DNA of 64,000 nucleotides from Ptychodera flava (Eukaryota; Hemichordata; Enteropneusta; Ptychoderidae), in NCBI RefSeq assembly GCF_041260155.1, contig NC_091947.1:26050115-26114114 (forward strand). Direction: 5' to 3'. The notes under the pieces are model-generated. The model saw only the letters and a list, made by a program, of their open reading frames with translations. It did no database searches and had not been told where the DNA came from. The position numbers were made by a program, and so were the translations under genes. Positions 49,501-58,650 of the stretch are shown here, in pieces. Each line of letters starts with the position of its first letter. Positions within the stretch are counted from its first letter, which is position 1.

Positions 49501-52500
49501 GTCCACCAGCAGAGCTATCAACCCAAGGTAGAAAATATGGTGGTTTCAATAGGGTTCGAACTCACAACGTACGGTACCCAGTCACCTAGCGGAGAAGCCA
49601 CAGACAAAACCTTTCGGCCAAATCCCCGATCTCAAAAAAGATTGGTTCAATAACCAAGCTAAGTTGTTACTCGGCCATCCACTCGCGGTAGAGTTCGTGA
49701 AGTACTCACGCTGGTACGCTCACTATTGTACATCGCACACAAACTTTATTGAAGCAATGAATACATCGCTTAAACTGGGCGAAAGACAGCCTCGGTGACA
49801 ATTTCTGTCCAGCACTGGCAGAGCTATCAACCCAGGGTAGAAAATATGGTGGTTTTAACAGGGTTCGAACTCACAACGTACGATACCTAGTCACCTAGCG
49901 GAGAAGCCACAGACAAAACCGTTCGGCCAAATCCCCAATCTCAAAAAAAAATTGTTCAATAACCGAACTATGTTGTTACAATTTTTACTGTGACAGATAA
50001 AATTATAAATTTTCGATTTTCGAAAAAAAAGGCAAACATTTTTGGTAGATCAGAAGAGAATCGTAAAAGTTCGAGCGAACAAATATTCTCTTTAGCTAAA
50101 TGCTCCGAGTAAACGTTATTCAACATAGACACACGCTCGGAGGCTACAAGTACAAACCGAGCAAGAGATTGAATCACTTATCTTTCATGCTAGTCTTCCT
50201 AAGGAACTCTTACATTCGAAATTACAGGTCTCTTAACAACACCACCCAGGTTACAATAGATTCAATTCTTTTCAACAAAAGTCAAGTTAAAGAGGCACTC
50301 CCACTTGGTAACATTTTTAAAACACATTTTTTTAATGCCAACGGTCGATATTTGACATGGCGACTGCACGCGGATCGCGAGATATCGATAAAAACATGTC
50401 CTCAAAAAAGGTAAAGTTTGAATTCCGATGGCCCACCTGAATTCAGCTTCCGAACATAGAACGTTCGGCACTGGGGCCATTGTCAACTTAGCTATGGAGT
50501 ACGAGTCTACGTTGACGCTGCTGTACGCCACAGCAGTACCACTCGCGTCGGTGAGCGGTCATGTCCCATGTGAGAAAACCGAGTCCTTCTGACTGTGCAA
50601 AAAAACGACAAACAAAGTTTGCTGATTCCACCAGAATTCGCATAGGTGACTAGCACAGATAGGTGCGGTTGAAACATAGTATGCATAGTGGCCGCCGCGT
50701 GGTATGCGCGCATACCACACGCGGCGGCCGCTATGTATCGAACCACGCGTAACTGTGTGGCAGACGAAAAAATGTAGTCATAAGATGCAACTAATATTTT
50801 ACACGTAAAAACTGACATCTATGTGGTATTGTTTAAAAATTTAATACCACTGATTGAGAATAATGAAAACGACAAAAACTAAGGAGAAATTTTAAAAAAG
50901 AATCACCAGAGGTAAAGGCATTGATAATAATGAATATAAAGTCATCGCAGTAGGAGGTAAATTAATTGCGTCATTCGAACGTTTTTGGACTCCTTAGAAT
51001 ATCGTCAATCAGCACAACAACACACTTTCGGGGGATTTCGGGTCATAACCACAAACGATCGTAAAACTTCGGGATGTGAAAAATACGCTCGGGAAATGAC
51101 ATGTTTTTATCGATATCTCGCTATCCGCGCGGAGTCGCCACGTCAAATATCGACCGTTGGCATTAAAAAAATGTGTTTTAAAAATGTTACCAAGTGGGAG
51201 TGCCTCTTTAAGAAGTGACCCATGCCTATTTACCACCAATATAAATAACACGCTTACCGGATCGACACCATTCACATCGCCCGTTTTGTATCCCATTTCT
51301 TTCGCTAAAAAGAAGATAAGGACACGATGTAAGCAAAGAAGAATGATGGTGAAAGTTTTCAAGCACTTTAATAGCATTGGAAATATTTTTAGTCTATACT
51401 CAAAATCATCATAGATAGGGCTCTTGGAAGGGTACCTTGATCGGAAATTATTTTATTTATTACCAGGGAAACTTAACTTATGTTTTGTCATTTTGTCTTC
51501 CTGAATATCACTTTTCTTAGAATCGGACGGACACGCAAAGGATTAAGTTAAAATGCGCCTTGGGGACAGATATTCAGATTCTCAACAATTATAGTTCTGG
51601 TTTGGTTTACCACTAGTGAGAGCTCACTTTGAATGTTGGGGTGTTAAAATAAAGTGTTAACGGGCTTAGAAATTATTTTCCTTAAATTGGAATAACACAG
51701 GGATGGCAGCCATTTTTAGTGTCAAATATCGGGTCATTTGTTTCTCTAGTACCAAAACTTGGACCTTGACCCTCACTTTTTATTAGCTCACGTGTTCACA
51801 CACGTGTGTCTTTCTATCTGTCTGTCCGTCTGTCTGTCTGTGCGCTCGATATCTCAAAATCAGCTCATCAGATCAGAATCAAATCTGGTACATAAATTCA
51901 GTTTGCAAATGACAAGAACTGATTAGTTTTTAGTGTGTGTGGCTTGCTTACATTTTGCTCATTTGCATAATTAATGATTTTAGAAAAAACGGATATACAT
52001 TGAGAACGGCTGCAAACAACTTGATGAGATTTGCTACAAATATTGATCACACCAAGATATGCCAGCCGTGGGAGCCATTAAGACGTGACAATGAAGGTAG
52101 TTGCGAATTTCCATATTTAATGAACTTTCCTAATTAGGGATATATATCTGATTTGACTAGATAGAAATTGACGAAACTTGGTATGTATATTGAAGATACT
52201 ATGATTCAACATTATTGAAAGTCATTAAGCACTTTTACTTCAGCCAATTCCTAATTTGCATATTTAATGAACTTTGCTAATTAGGGATCTGAATTGACTA
52301 TACCAAAGTTGATAAAACTTGCCATATGCATTAAAGATTCTCTGATATAACACTTTTGAAAGTAATGAAAAAAGTTTTCTTCAGGCAATTCCTAATTTGC
52401 ATATTTAATGATCTTTTCTAATTAGGGATATATACTGGGATTCACTCGATCAAAGTTGGCAAAACATTCCATGTACATCGATGATTATACCAGGTTGAAA

Positions 52501-55500
52501 GAATATGAAAGTCATTTCACATTTTAATGTCAGCTAATTTATAATTTGCATATCTAATGAGCGTTCACAGTCTGGCATATAGAGTTTGAAGGACTTGGCC
52601 AAAGGCAATTACACTTGCTATATTAAGTGGTGATACAATGACAGCAGTCAAAGACATTTATTATTTTATTTCTGCTAATTATATTTGTATACTTCATGAC
52701 CTTTTAGAATTAATTTGTTGTGAATAATGTTCATGATGGTGATCATAATACTTTCAATGAAGTTGCAAACATGTGGCAAAGGTTCAAATTTACACATAAC
52801 TGCAATATATAATGAAACGCATGAGCATTTTCAGTTCATATCTGGTTCTTGATTATGAAAGAGAATGGTTGAAAGTTTGCTTGACAATAATTGGAGCACG
52901 AACTACCTAAATGGTTGATTGCCAAAGGAATCAATGCACTCATGCCAGGCATACTCTAAATTTGAGTTGGATTACATTAAAATGGAGCTGATTGTTTCAA
53001 ATGATGGGGTTGATGTAAATACTTCTATATGAAGTGGTGTAGATTTGACGGTGCTTTTGGTTATATAATATGCAAAGAATACCTCCTTCAATGATCATTT
53101 CGGAATATTTCGGAACCCTTGAAACGTCAGATACGGTTAGCAAGCCTCCCTTACTATGGAATCCGTTCTTCACATACTCTTCACTGTATACAGAAGAAGC
53201 AAAAACAAAACATCCTGCTGAGCACAAGATATGAAAGGAATGTAACCTTGTGTGATCAAGAACAAAGAAAGTGCCTTGTACAATTTCCGGTTCTCCTTTC
53301 AGATCTAATGGAGAAAGAACAGGCACGTATCTACTCTGCACTGTATTTTCGAAGATTTTTTAGCTGAATTTATCTTTTCAGCTATCGTAGCTTTCAACTT
53401 TTTCAAGATTTGCTTCAACTTTCGTATTTGCTATTTCAATTATGTTCTTGCACTTTTTGCTACTGCAGTTATTAGTGTTGTGTGCCTACTAAATCGACTT
53501 TCTCTGTATTATAACCATGGCATCTAAAACCTTAATTGAACGAAGACCATGGACTATCGCCTTCAAGGCAGGTGGATAACCTTCAACAACAGAAACATGT
53601 CTCTTTTGATGATGAAAGAATACGTAGTTTTAAGTATCTTTGTGTTACATTTTCATTCAGGCATCTAAACTATGTTTCACAATAAAACTAGGCACAAACA
53701 GACTAATGGGCGAAGAGCCTGGAAGAAATTAACCATGCTTCTATATAAGGTATTCTTCTTGATCTTTGACACCAGAGTTGTGCTTATTTTATCGTATGGT
53801 TGAAATATTTGGACACGGATTTCGTGCTGTCAATTTTAGGTTGCAAAGAACCAATTAGAACGTTTTTCAAGTACCTAGGGAGTCAGAACCGTAGCACGTA
53901 TGGGTATACCATGTGTGAATACTATTAAAATAGACTGGGCTTCCAAGTCAAGTGGTCAGATACATGTTGATGCCTTGAAGGATGCGACATGCATTATTCA
54001 GAGAATAGGGATATCGAAGATGACCGCAAAGAGACATCCTAGTTATACCCAACTGAAAAACCACACGGAAGAACTAAACCGACATGTGTACCTTATATAG
54101 CAAAATGGGTGTTTTTTGACCAACTTGCATGAATTATTGGCGGACTAACGAATTCGTCACATACCAATTGCCAAATTGCTTCATCGTAGGGACGTTTACC
54201 GTAAAATATGAGTTGTGATATTTTAAAGACAAAGTCGATATATGCGCGAAAAAATCATCAGTTTCGGAGTGTTCTCGATTTACATTTCCATTTGATAGTA
54301 AACAAAGTAAACAAACAAAATAGCTGCCACTCTCCTCTACGATGTCGCCGACAAAAAACGCTTGAAGGGCTATTTCGAGTAGCTAAATGGGGGAATAATA
54401 TATATGTTGAAGCTTGTAATGTTATCCCGTGGTTATTCCATTGGAGTTAATAATTTTTAGACGAGCTCTAGCAAACATTCTACGGTTCTCACATCACGGT
54501 CTACCTCCAAATATGTAATGAGCACGTGGCGCGTTGATATGGCAACTCTCAGTGTAAACAATCAATGGCTACACTTTCTCGACTCCCGTACTATGATCGA
54601 AATCGGGAGAGATTTAAAGCAGAGACAGGTTTTAGAATGATAACGATTGTAATAACATAATAAAAAGTTCTTCCCGTGTAACTCTTTTTGAGTCCCGGTA
54701 TTTTTCTTATCAGTGGCGTTATCAGTTCATTGAGATATGGATGATTTTTCGTGCGTGGTGTTGCCTTGGGTAAAAAAACTTGTATATTTTATGAATCAAG
54801 CCTGTTTATATGAACATTTCAATGTTTATGCGCAAGGCAGAATAGAAGTAAATCCTAAAAACTTCAGATGTTTTTTTCTCGCACTTGTAAGATTCCTAGC
54901 ATGACTGTCCGATTAATCGGTTTTAACCGAATATATACTAGCCAGCTCCTTGCGTCGTATCAGCATTCAAGTCTTAAATGACACTTATGCTGATACGACA
55001 GAGGAACAGGCGATATTGGTATTATATCATACCAGTATATTGAACGCGCAAATGCAGCGATCTGATTGGTCGAGACGAGAAAAGAACCGTGGTATATTGG
55101 CGATATATTTTAGAATGATAACGATTGTAATAACATAATAGAAAGTTCTTCCCGTGTAACTCTTTTTGAGTCTCGGTATTTTTCTTATCAGTGGCGTTAT
55201 CAGTTCATTGAGATATGGATGATTTTTCGTGCGTGGTGTTGCCTTCGGTAAAAAATCACGAGCGAGCTCTCGGCCAGAGCCAAAATCCTTTTTTTGACGT
55301 TCTATGCGAGAATTTCAATATACTGTTATGATATAATAGCAATAAATCACACCAAGCGAAGGTATACCACTCGAGTTTGACCAGTTCACTTCACATATGC
55401 ACTCGCTATCGCTCGTGCATATATGTCGTGAACTGGTCAAAATCTCGTGGTATACCATCGCTAGGTGTGCGTTATTGCTTAATTATACCTACCACTGTAT

Positions 55501-57462
55501 TGATGATGCAAATACAGCGATATGATTGGCCGAGACGTGAAAAGAACCGTGGTATGGTCACGATAAGCGCGGTTGGCATACTTACGCGCGGGCTCTCGAC
55601 AAGAGAAAAAATGCTTTTTTGACGTTCCATGTCAGAATTTCATTACAGTCTGTTATGTTATAATATAATAGCAATAAATCACACCCAGCGACGGTATACC
55701 ACTCAGCCATGACCAGTGTACTTCATATACACACGAGCGATATAAGCTTATGTCATGAACTGACCAAAATCTCGTGGTATACCGTCGCTTGGTGTGCTTT
55801 ATTGCTTAAATAACCTTTTAAGCGTTCGTAGTGTACTTGAAAATTTCTCAAATACAGATGGCAAAGCAGGGCCTATTCTTTTGACAAAATTATATATCTG
55901 ACACCCGACGAATAAGGTAAAAATATTCCACATCTTCAAATGCTTGCTTGTTTAAGACATTTTTCACACATGAGAGACTAAATAGGTTTTTATCCAAATA
56001 TTTCAAAGGAAGAGTATAAACCAGATTAAAACGAATGTATTAATTCTTGTCATAACTAAATGATTAGTTTCTTGCAACTGATTTGCGTAAATACACTTCC
56101 CTCGAGAAATATTACTATGATTATGACAATAGATGTCAGTTTTCAACGATTATTGGCGGTACATATTTCACGTAATGAAATTAAGAAATAAAAAGAGTAA
56201 CGATGGTTTAGAACAACGATTATACTTTCCTGTCACATTTTTTCATCTTTACAATTTTGTAAATACAGTATGAAGGGTTAAAAGACATTGAACTCAGTAC
56301 TGAATTGAAGACAGGCCATTCAACTCTTATCGAGATTAAGTTCTTCCATTTATTCATTCTTTGGCCTGTCCACTCAGCCATCAATTTAATCTGTTATTAT
56401 ACTCGGCTCTGACGTACATGCATTGCATGCGGGATGTGGTAAAGAGTACTGTGAATCTTCCCAGTCGCGGCGTTGTACATGTCAATCTGTTTCTCACGCT
56501 ACGAATAGCAGCGGCTAAGATCAGAAGGAAAAATTCTGTTTGACAAATCGTTACTTTTTAAAGATGAATATATTCACAACAGCAACTTACTTTGTGTTGT
56601 TTTCTGATTTCAAGAAATATGGAAACACTTCGTCATAGCCCCATCCTTCGGCACCAAGTCTCTCCCATGAGTCATAGTCTGCTCTGCAGCCCCTTACGTA
56701 TTTCATACCGTTTATACTGCTCGACCCTCCAAGAACCTATTAATATGAAGTGAGTATTGTTAGATCAAATTAGGAGACTTGTCGTTTGTCGCTGAAAACG
56801 AAATACTCTTTTGAGAGTCGAAAAGCGATTGCAAGTTAAGAGCGAAACCGAGGAAAGTTAGTTCCAGCTAAAGGAACGCTCCTTTACCCATAGACCCTCG
56901 AGGGTCTATGCTTTACCAGAGTCGACACACACATGTACGGTCTTATTATTTAAAGGTATACAGTCACCTGTAATCTAAATATGCCCATATATGGTCAAAG
57001 GGGTGTTCCTTGGTAATCAAAATGTCTATGTGAGGGCGCTGTTTTTAAAAAGTGGCCACCCGCTTAAAATCTGTGATTGGTAAGATTTTCTCTTTCCATG
57101 ATAACTGTGGTAAAATTGGAACAGATGACAGTATACCTTTAAAAAGTGTTGTTTTTTCCTGAATGAAATCCCAAATATATTTCTAAAATTTGCTTCAATA
57201 TTGGTATAATCAGAAAATTAAGCAAACTCGTCTATCAAAGTCTTAGTTCTTAATTCTTTTTTTTCAGTAGAAGCGTAGATACTTTTTTTCTCTGCCTACT
57301 GAACGCTAAGTCAACATGTCATATGGCCACGCATTTTTTCTCCTACGAAGCGAGACACTAAACAATAACAAAAGCTCTTGAACATTAGTTGCAGTCTTAC
57401 CTTTCCCTTATTCCAGACTGAGCGACGATCTCTCATGGCGTAACAAGCATATTTCTGCGGAG
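35181..57462 (-). CDS. GMC-family FAD oxidoreductase (choline dehydrogenase-like), 14 exons, N-terminus outside window
   Basis: Fourteen exons, listed separately, join with all phases matching into a 476-residue C-terminal part ending in TAG. Family members are about 600 aa, so roughly 110-130 residues holding the N-terminal dinucleotide-binding fold (GAGxAG) lie right of the window. GMC signature 1 is present as [12 protein letters not shown]. Signature 2 is [15 protein letters not shown], matching the PROSITE pattern fully. VGENLQDH also fits. The catalytic His is in [10 protein letters not shown] and the paired Asn in SGNTNAPT. The family oxidises alcohol or polyol substrates and passes electrons to FAD. 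Closest in style are animal choline/glucose dehydrogenase-like proteins, but the substrate cannot be read. No frame break is seen, so it is probably functional. Introns of up to 4.6 kb carry most of the repeats in this part of the window. Confidence 0.92.
35603..35770 (-). CDS. GMC exon with catalytic His (HPVGTCKMG)
   Basis: Encodes [20 protein letters not shown], then TCKMG and [11 protein letters not shown]. Acceptor CCCTTTCAG, donor GTGATA, phase 2 at both ends. Confidence 0.95.
36271..36365. repeat. Multi-level hairpin, about 43-bp arms
   Basis: The ends CCGGGATTTATGTCCGAGTA and complement pair perfectly. Further inner blocks (TCGT/ACGA, CGGTATTGT/ACAATACC) also pair around a 10-base loop. 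Confidence 0.8.
36430..36514. repeat. (TGTC)n(TC)n microsatellite
   Basis: About 85 bp of TGTC then TC units in a GMC intron. Confidence 0.95.
36558..36610 (-). CDS. GMC exon: [17 protein letters not shown]
   Basis: A 53-base exon. Acceptor TTTTCCTTTAG, donor GTAGGT, phase 0 to 2. It supplies the helix between the DDV and YWE blocks and restores the reading frame between its neighbours. Confidence 0.82.
36732..36921 (-). CDS. GMC exon: [20 protein letters not shown]
   Basis: 63 codons plus one base. The LHPKSxGxxxLRSxNPxDHPxIDPxYL block is strongly conserved. Acceptor GCATCTTTAG, donor GTGGGT, phase 2 to 0. Confidence 0.95.
36922..38410. other. GMC intron, plain
   Basis: No repeats or coding recognised in this 1.5 kb intron. 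Confidence 0.6.
38411..38505 (-). CDS. GMC exon: [17 protein letters not shown]
   Basis: Matches the PWPDIQ block of the family. Acceptor CTTTACAG, donor GTAAGT, phase 0 to 2. Confidence 0.9.
38506..40127. other. GMC intron with two hairpins
   Basis: A small hairpin GATAGAGGG...CCCTCTATC lies near 38900-38930 and a larger one at 39397-39461. The rest is plain. Confidence 0.6.
39397..39461. repeat. Hairpin with about 22-bp arms
   Basis: CCAAGTGCAAGAGGGACGTA pairs with TACGTCCTTCTTGCACTGG around an approximately 20-base centre. Confidence 0.75.
40128..40178 (-). CDS. GMC exon: [17 protein letters not shown]
   Basis: 17 codons with weak family conservation. Supported by acceptor CGTTTCAG, donor GTAAGA, phase 0 and its position. 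Confidence 0.68.
40730..41914 (-). repeat. Tandem array, about 146-bp period, ending in (TA)n
   Basis: ATTAAATATGCAAATGAACC-type landmarks recur at about 41020, 41165, 41312, 41459, 41572 and 41718. Alternate units resemble each other more (AACCCTTAATTAAC versus GAGCTATTTATTAAC), suggesting a two-unit higher order. The array ends in three copies of TTTCAGAGTTATATATA and (TA)n at 41876-41914. It is the reverse orientation of the 52 kb array. Confidence 0.8.
42458..42511 (-). CDS. GMC exon: [18 protein letters not shown]
   Basis: 18 codons that continue the conserved NLQDH. Acceptor TATTTAG, donor GTAAGT, phase 0 at both ends. Confidence 0.85.
42687..42779 (-). CDS. GMC exon: [13 protein letters not shown]
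   Basis: 31 codons, with the second half of signature 2 and LPVGENLQ. Acceptor TAATTTCAG, donor GTAATG, phase 0 at both ends. Confidence 0.93.
42811..43125 (+). repeat. Dispersed repeat (family A), longest copy
   Basis: Starts AGAATGCGCCTCGAGGACAG, passes through ACAGGGATGGCGGCCATTTT and ends near AAAGTTTTAAT. Confidence 0.7.
44040..44220 (+). repeat. Dispersed repeat (family A), 5' part
   Basis: Begins GCAGAATGTGCCTCAGGGAC and follows the 42.8 kb copy to the AGGGATAG.G point, then diverges. Confidence 0.6.
44925..45085 (+). repeat. Dispersed repeat (family A), 3' part
   Basis: GCGCCCTCTTAAATTTCAAA, then ATCTGTAAAT and TTGATTTTGAAAGAG follow the 3' half of the other copies. Confidence 0.55.
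45191..45518 (+). mobile_element. tRNA-derived SINE, full unit
   Basis: An A box (TAGCCGACTGG, 45244-45254) and a B box (GGTTCGAATCC, 45301-45311) form an RNA polymerase III promoter resembling a class II (Leu/Ser) tRNA. The tail carries CCCAGTTAAAGCGATGAA and CACGAACTCTAC. The unit is followed directly by a second copy starting at 45519, giving a 328-bp period. Confidence 0.75.
45519..45660 (+). mobile_element. tRNA-derived SINE, head-part copy
   Basis: Repeats the first 140 bp of the preceding unit almost exactly, then stops at CTATCCGTATTTATGG. Confidence 0.75.
46482..47046. repeat. Compound microsatellite cluster
   Basis: Blocks of GATA, CATA, TACATAGA, TGCA and CAGA repeats, interrupted by a unique 95-bp island at about 46750-46845. 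ORFs across it are only Tyr/Val/Cys/Met repeats. Confidence 0.93.
47367..47483 (-). CDS. GMC exon: [12 protein letters not shown]
   Basis: 39 codons, containing [14 protein letters not shown], the first half of signature 2. Acceptor AATTTCAG, donor GTAAAT, phase 0 at both ends. Confidence 0.93.
47860..48035 (+). repeat. Degenerate minisatellite, TTCGCACCAAAAC unit
   Basis: About ten copies of a 13-17 bp unit of the form ACTTCGCACCAAAAC. The complementary array stands 320 bp away in opposite orientation. Confidence 0.75.
48355..48485 (-). repeat. Complementary minisatellite arm
   Basis: GGGGCGAAGTGGT-type units, the reverse complement of the 47.9 kb array, about eight copies. Confidence 0.75.
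48727..48852 (-). CDS. GMC exon: [17 protein letters not shown]
   Basis: 42 codons ending [12 protein letters not shown]. Acceptor GGCGCAG, donor GTAAGA, phase 0 at both ends. Confidence 0.9.
48895..49115 (-). repeat. Dispersed repeat (family A), reversed, with 53-bp tandem duplication
   Basis: The segment 48917-48969 (beginning TAGACTTTGCTTAAACTTTC) is repeated perfectly at 48970-49022. The surrounding sequence is the reverse of the family A 3' half (CTTGGAGGAAAGTTT..., TCAAATATCGGTAAATG). Confidence 0.75.
49125..49990 (-). repeat. Tandem array of tRNA-derived SINE units
   Basis: GTAGAAAATATGGTGGTTTT starts a unit near 49205, 49528 and 49837 (periods 323 and 309 bp), with a partial unit before. 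On the minus strand each unit has an A box-like TTGGCCGAAC and a B box GTTCGAACCC or near variant. The family is the same as at 45.2 kb but in opposite orientation. Confidence 0.75.
50287..51211. mobile_element. TTAA-flanked element with 130-bp inverted repeats
   Basis: Both ends read TTAAAGAGGCACTCCCACTT inward, with TTAA at each border. The arms continue for about 130 bp through GCCAACGGTCGATATTTGAC. TTAA targets suggest a piggyBac-like non-autonomous element. No transposase is seen inside. Confidence 0.65.
50684..50735. repeat. GC-rich near-perfect palindrome
   Basis: Arms CATAG.GGCCGCCGCGTG and complement meet at GTATGCGCGCATAC. There is one mismatch and a 2-base offset. It sits near the centre of the TTAA element. 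Confidence 0.85.
51258..51304 (-). CDS. GMC exon: [15 protein letters not shown]
   Basis: A 47-base exon. Acceptor CTTTTTAG, donor GTAAGC, phase 1 to 0. It matches the GYxxxDxNG segment of the family. Confidence 0.82.
51545..51785 (+). repeat. Dispersed repeat (family A)
   Basis: AAAATGCGCCTTGGGGACAG at the start and ACACAGGGATGGCAGCCATT inside. It runs directly into the microsatellite-linked array. Confidence 0.7.
51810..52720 (+). repeat. Microsatellite-linked tandem array, about 145-bp period
   Basis: TCTGTCTGTCCGTCTG, then GATATCTCAAAATCAG, then units marked by CATATTTAATGA at 52112, 52259, 52400 and 52549 (spacing 147, 141, 149). Confidence 0.82.
53083..53183 (-). CDS. GMC exon: [19 protein letters not shown]
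   Basis: Substrate-domain segment with the usual HGxxGxLxV spacing. Acceptor TGTATACAG, donor GTATTC, phase 2 to 1. Confidence 0.85.
53520..54100 (+). pseudogene. Non-LTR retrotransposon RT C-terminal remnant
   Basis: Broken frames give [22 protein letters not shown] and, further on, a SYG.IWGHGFR-like string, then FFKYLGSRT and [10 protein letters not shown]. This is the order of the region after the RT catalytic core in CR1/L2/Jockey-type LINEs. Many stops and shifts. Confidence 0.55.
54165..55030. mobile_element. Non-autonomous DNA element, copy 2
   Basis: Aligns by eye along most of 31935-32906 (ACCGTAAAATAT, AAAATAGCTGCC, GATTTAAAGCAGAG, GAACAGGCGATATTGG). It is more degraded and has a shortened end palindrome (TATCAGCATTC near 54958). 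Confidence 0.6.
54631..54778 (+). repeat. 148-bp direct repeat, copy 1
   Basis: Nearly identical to 55107-55253; begins TTTAGAATGATAACGATTGT. Confidence 0.85.
55107..55253 (+). repeat. 148-bp direct repeat, copy 2
   Basis: Interrupts a unit whose uninterrupted counterpart lies at about 55505-55806. It differs from copy 1 at only a few bases. Confidence 0.85.
55338..55479. repeat. Snapback palindrome, copy 1
   Basis: About 52-bp arms starting AGCAATAAATCACACCAAGC; the centre is near ACTCGCTATCGCTCG. Confidence 0.8.
55669..55806. repeat. Snapback palindrome, copy 2
   Basis: Same arms as copy 1 (AGCAATAAATCACACCCAGC), slightly diverged. Confidence 0.8.
56591..56736 (-). CDS. GMC exon with signature 1 (LGGSSSIN)
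   Basis: Encodes [16 protein letters not shown], then [17 protein letters not shown] and PYFLKSENN. Acceptor ATTAATAG, donor GTAAGT, phase 0 to 2. Confidence 0.93.
56737..57400. other. GMC intron with short palindrome
   Basis: Contains the palindrome at 56889-56910; otherwise plain. Confidence 0.6.
56889..56910. repeat. Perfect 22-bp palindrome CATAGACCCTC/GAGGGTCTATG
   Basis: Shares its terminal CATAGACCCT with the hairpin at 19308-19345. Confidence 0.9.
57401..57462 (-). CDS. GMC exon: PQKYACYAM to NKGK
   Basis: First exon of the gene seen in the window. The acceptor is CTAGACAG and the donor GTAAGA. It enters in phase 1 and leaves in phase 0. Confidence 0.85.
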
Positions 57463-58245
57463 CTGTCTAGTAAAGCCGATGAATAATTTTTAAAAAATAC
57501 GAACATGTAACAATAATATAGATTTCAATCATTTTAACTAACATGAATTAAAGACTGTGTTTGTGCTCCACCAAGGTTTGATATACTCAATGATCCGTGC
57601 TAAAATATAAGATTCTTTGCAATCTTGGCAAGGACTCAGTCTGCATCTATGCACAATCGTGAGTATTTGAAGGAAACTTATTATATACTGTGTGAAACGA
57701 GTCGAAAACTGTGTTAAACGAGTCTCTTAAATAAAGGCAGCACTGCTTTCTAGGTACCAGGTTTTCCTATGATAACCTGACAGAAATACACTCGCTCACA
57801 AAAGGACTGCCAAAGATGTTGGTATCGATTGGTAGAATCATTGCAATATTATAAGTTACATAAAGAATTTTATATTTGGTGATTGTCGGTGTACTCTAAT
57901 CTATCTCATCGTTTTTAACTCGACGGAGTCTATTTTCGACTTAAAATGCTGTTTTTGCACGGTTGCATTGAAACTAAATACTTTTTCTTGCAAAGGCAAC
58001 ATATAAACTACAACATAGTCATTATGACAATGACTAAAATCCAAAATACTTCACAAGCGAACGGGCCATTTCAAATGTTTTGAACTCTCAATGGATAATA
58101 AATAATGGGCGCTTTCCCCTCTAATATTGATATTTGCGATTTTCGAAAGTCATTTACAATTTGATGTCACAAATTACAGACCTTTTCATTGCCGTGATTA
58201 AGTAGCATATATTTGAGCAAGTGATGCTCACTTCTTTGTACAATA

Positions 58246-58435
58246 ATGTTATATAATTCCGATTTACAACATGGCTTTGTGAAGCATTGTTCTACTCAAA
58301 CAAATTTTGCGTCATGTGTTGACATTTTTGCTTCATCATTTAACATGAAAAAGCAGGTCAACAGTGTGTTTACTGATTTTCCAAAGGGTTTTGATTCTGT
58401 TAATCATAGGTTTCTTGTGTACACCTTCAACACCA
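58246..58435 (+). pseudogene. Non-LTR retrotransposon RT fragment
   Basis: QHGFVKHCSTQTNF and VNSVFTDFPKGFDSVNHRFL match RT blocks of Jockey/CR1-type LINEs (QHGFxxGRS..., DFSKAFDxVxH). It is a fragment only, fused to a microsatellite-linked repeat. Confidence 0.7.
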
Positions 58436-58439
58436 TGAT

Positions 58440-58650
58440 CTTAGTCCCTGCGGACGAAGTTAGGGGGACTTATGGATTTGCCTCCATCCGTCCGTCCGTC
58501 CGTCCGTCAACGCAGATATCTCAGACAAGCCTTGCCCAATTCCTTTCAGACTTGGTACGAGGATTATACACCATGACGTACATATGGACATTCATAACTT
58601 TTGATGTTGCTTGCATAATTAGTGCTTATCAGCATAACTAATGATTTTTG
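58440..58650 (+). repeat. Microsatellite-linked repeat head, (CCGT)n
   Basis: AAGTTAGGGGGACTTATGG, then CCGT units at 58487-58508, then GCAGATATCTCAGAC and AGACTTGGTACGAGG. Same order as at 61.17 and 51.8 kb. Confidence 0.7.

Larger units (their letters stand above)
48853..51257. other. GMC intron with SINE array and TTAA element
   Basis: Holds a reversed family A copy, the SINE array and the 925-bp TTAA-flanked inverted-repeat element. No exon is missing by phase. Confidence 0.6.
53184..56590. other. GMC intron with LINE debris and palindromic elements
   Basis: Contains the LINE fragment, element copy 2, a 148-bp direct repeat and two snapback palindromes. 55.8-56.6 kb is plain. Confidence 0.6.
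57633..58650 (+). repeat. 1-kb direct duplication, copy 1
   Basis: Begins GACTCAGTCTGCATCTATGC and parallels 60423-61345 through TTGATGTCACAAATTA, the LINE RT piece and AAGTTAGGGGGACTTATG. Confidence 0.85.

Noticed and set aside
52997..53341. 114-codon minus ORF as a separate gene
   Set aside because: Only its middle (53083-53183) is coding, as a GMC exon bounded by good splice sites. The remainder is intron read-through.
58246..58641. 131-codon ORF as an intact gene
   Set aside because: The first half is a LINE RT fragment and the second half is a translated microsatellite-linked repeat.
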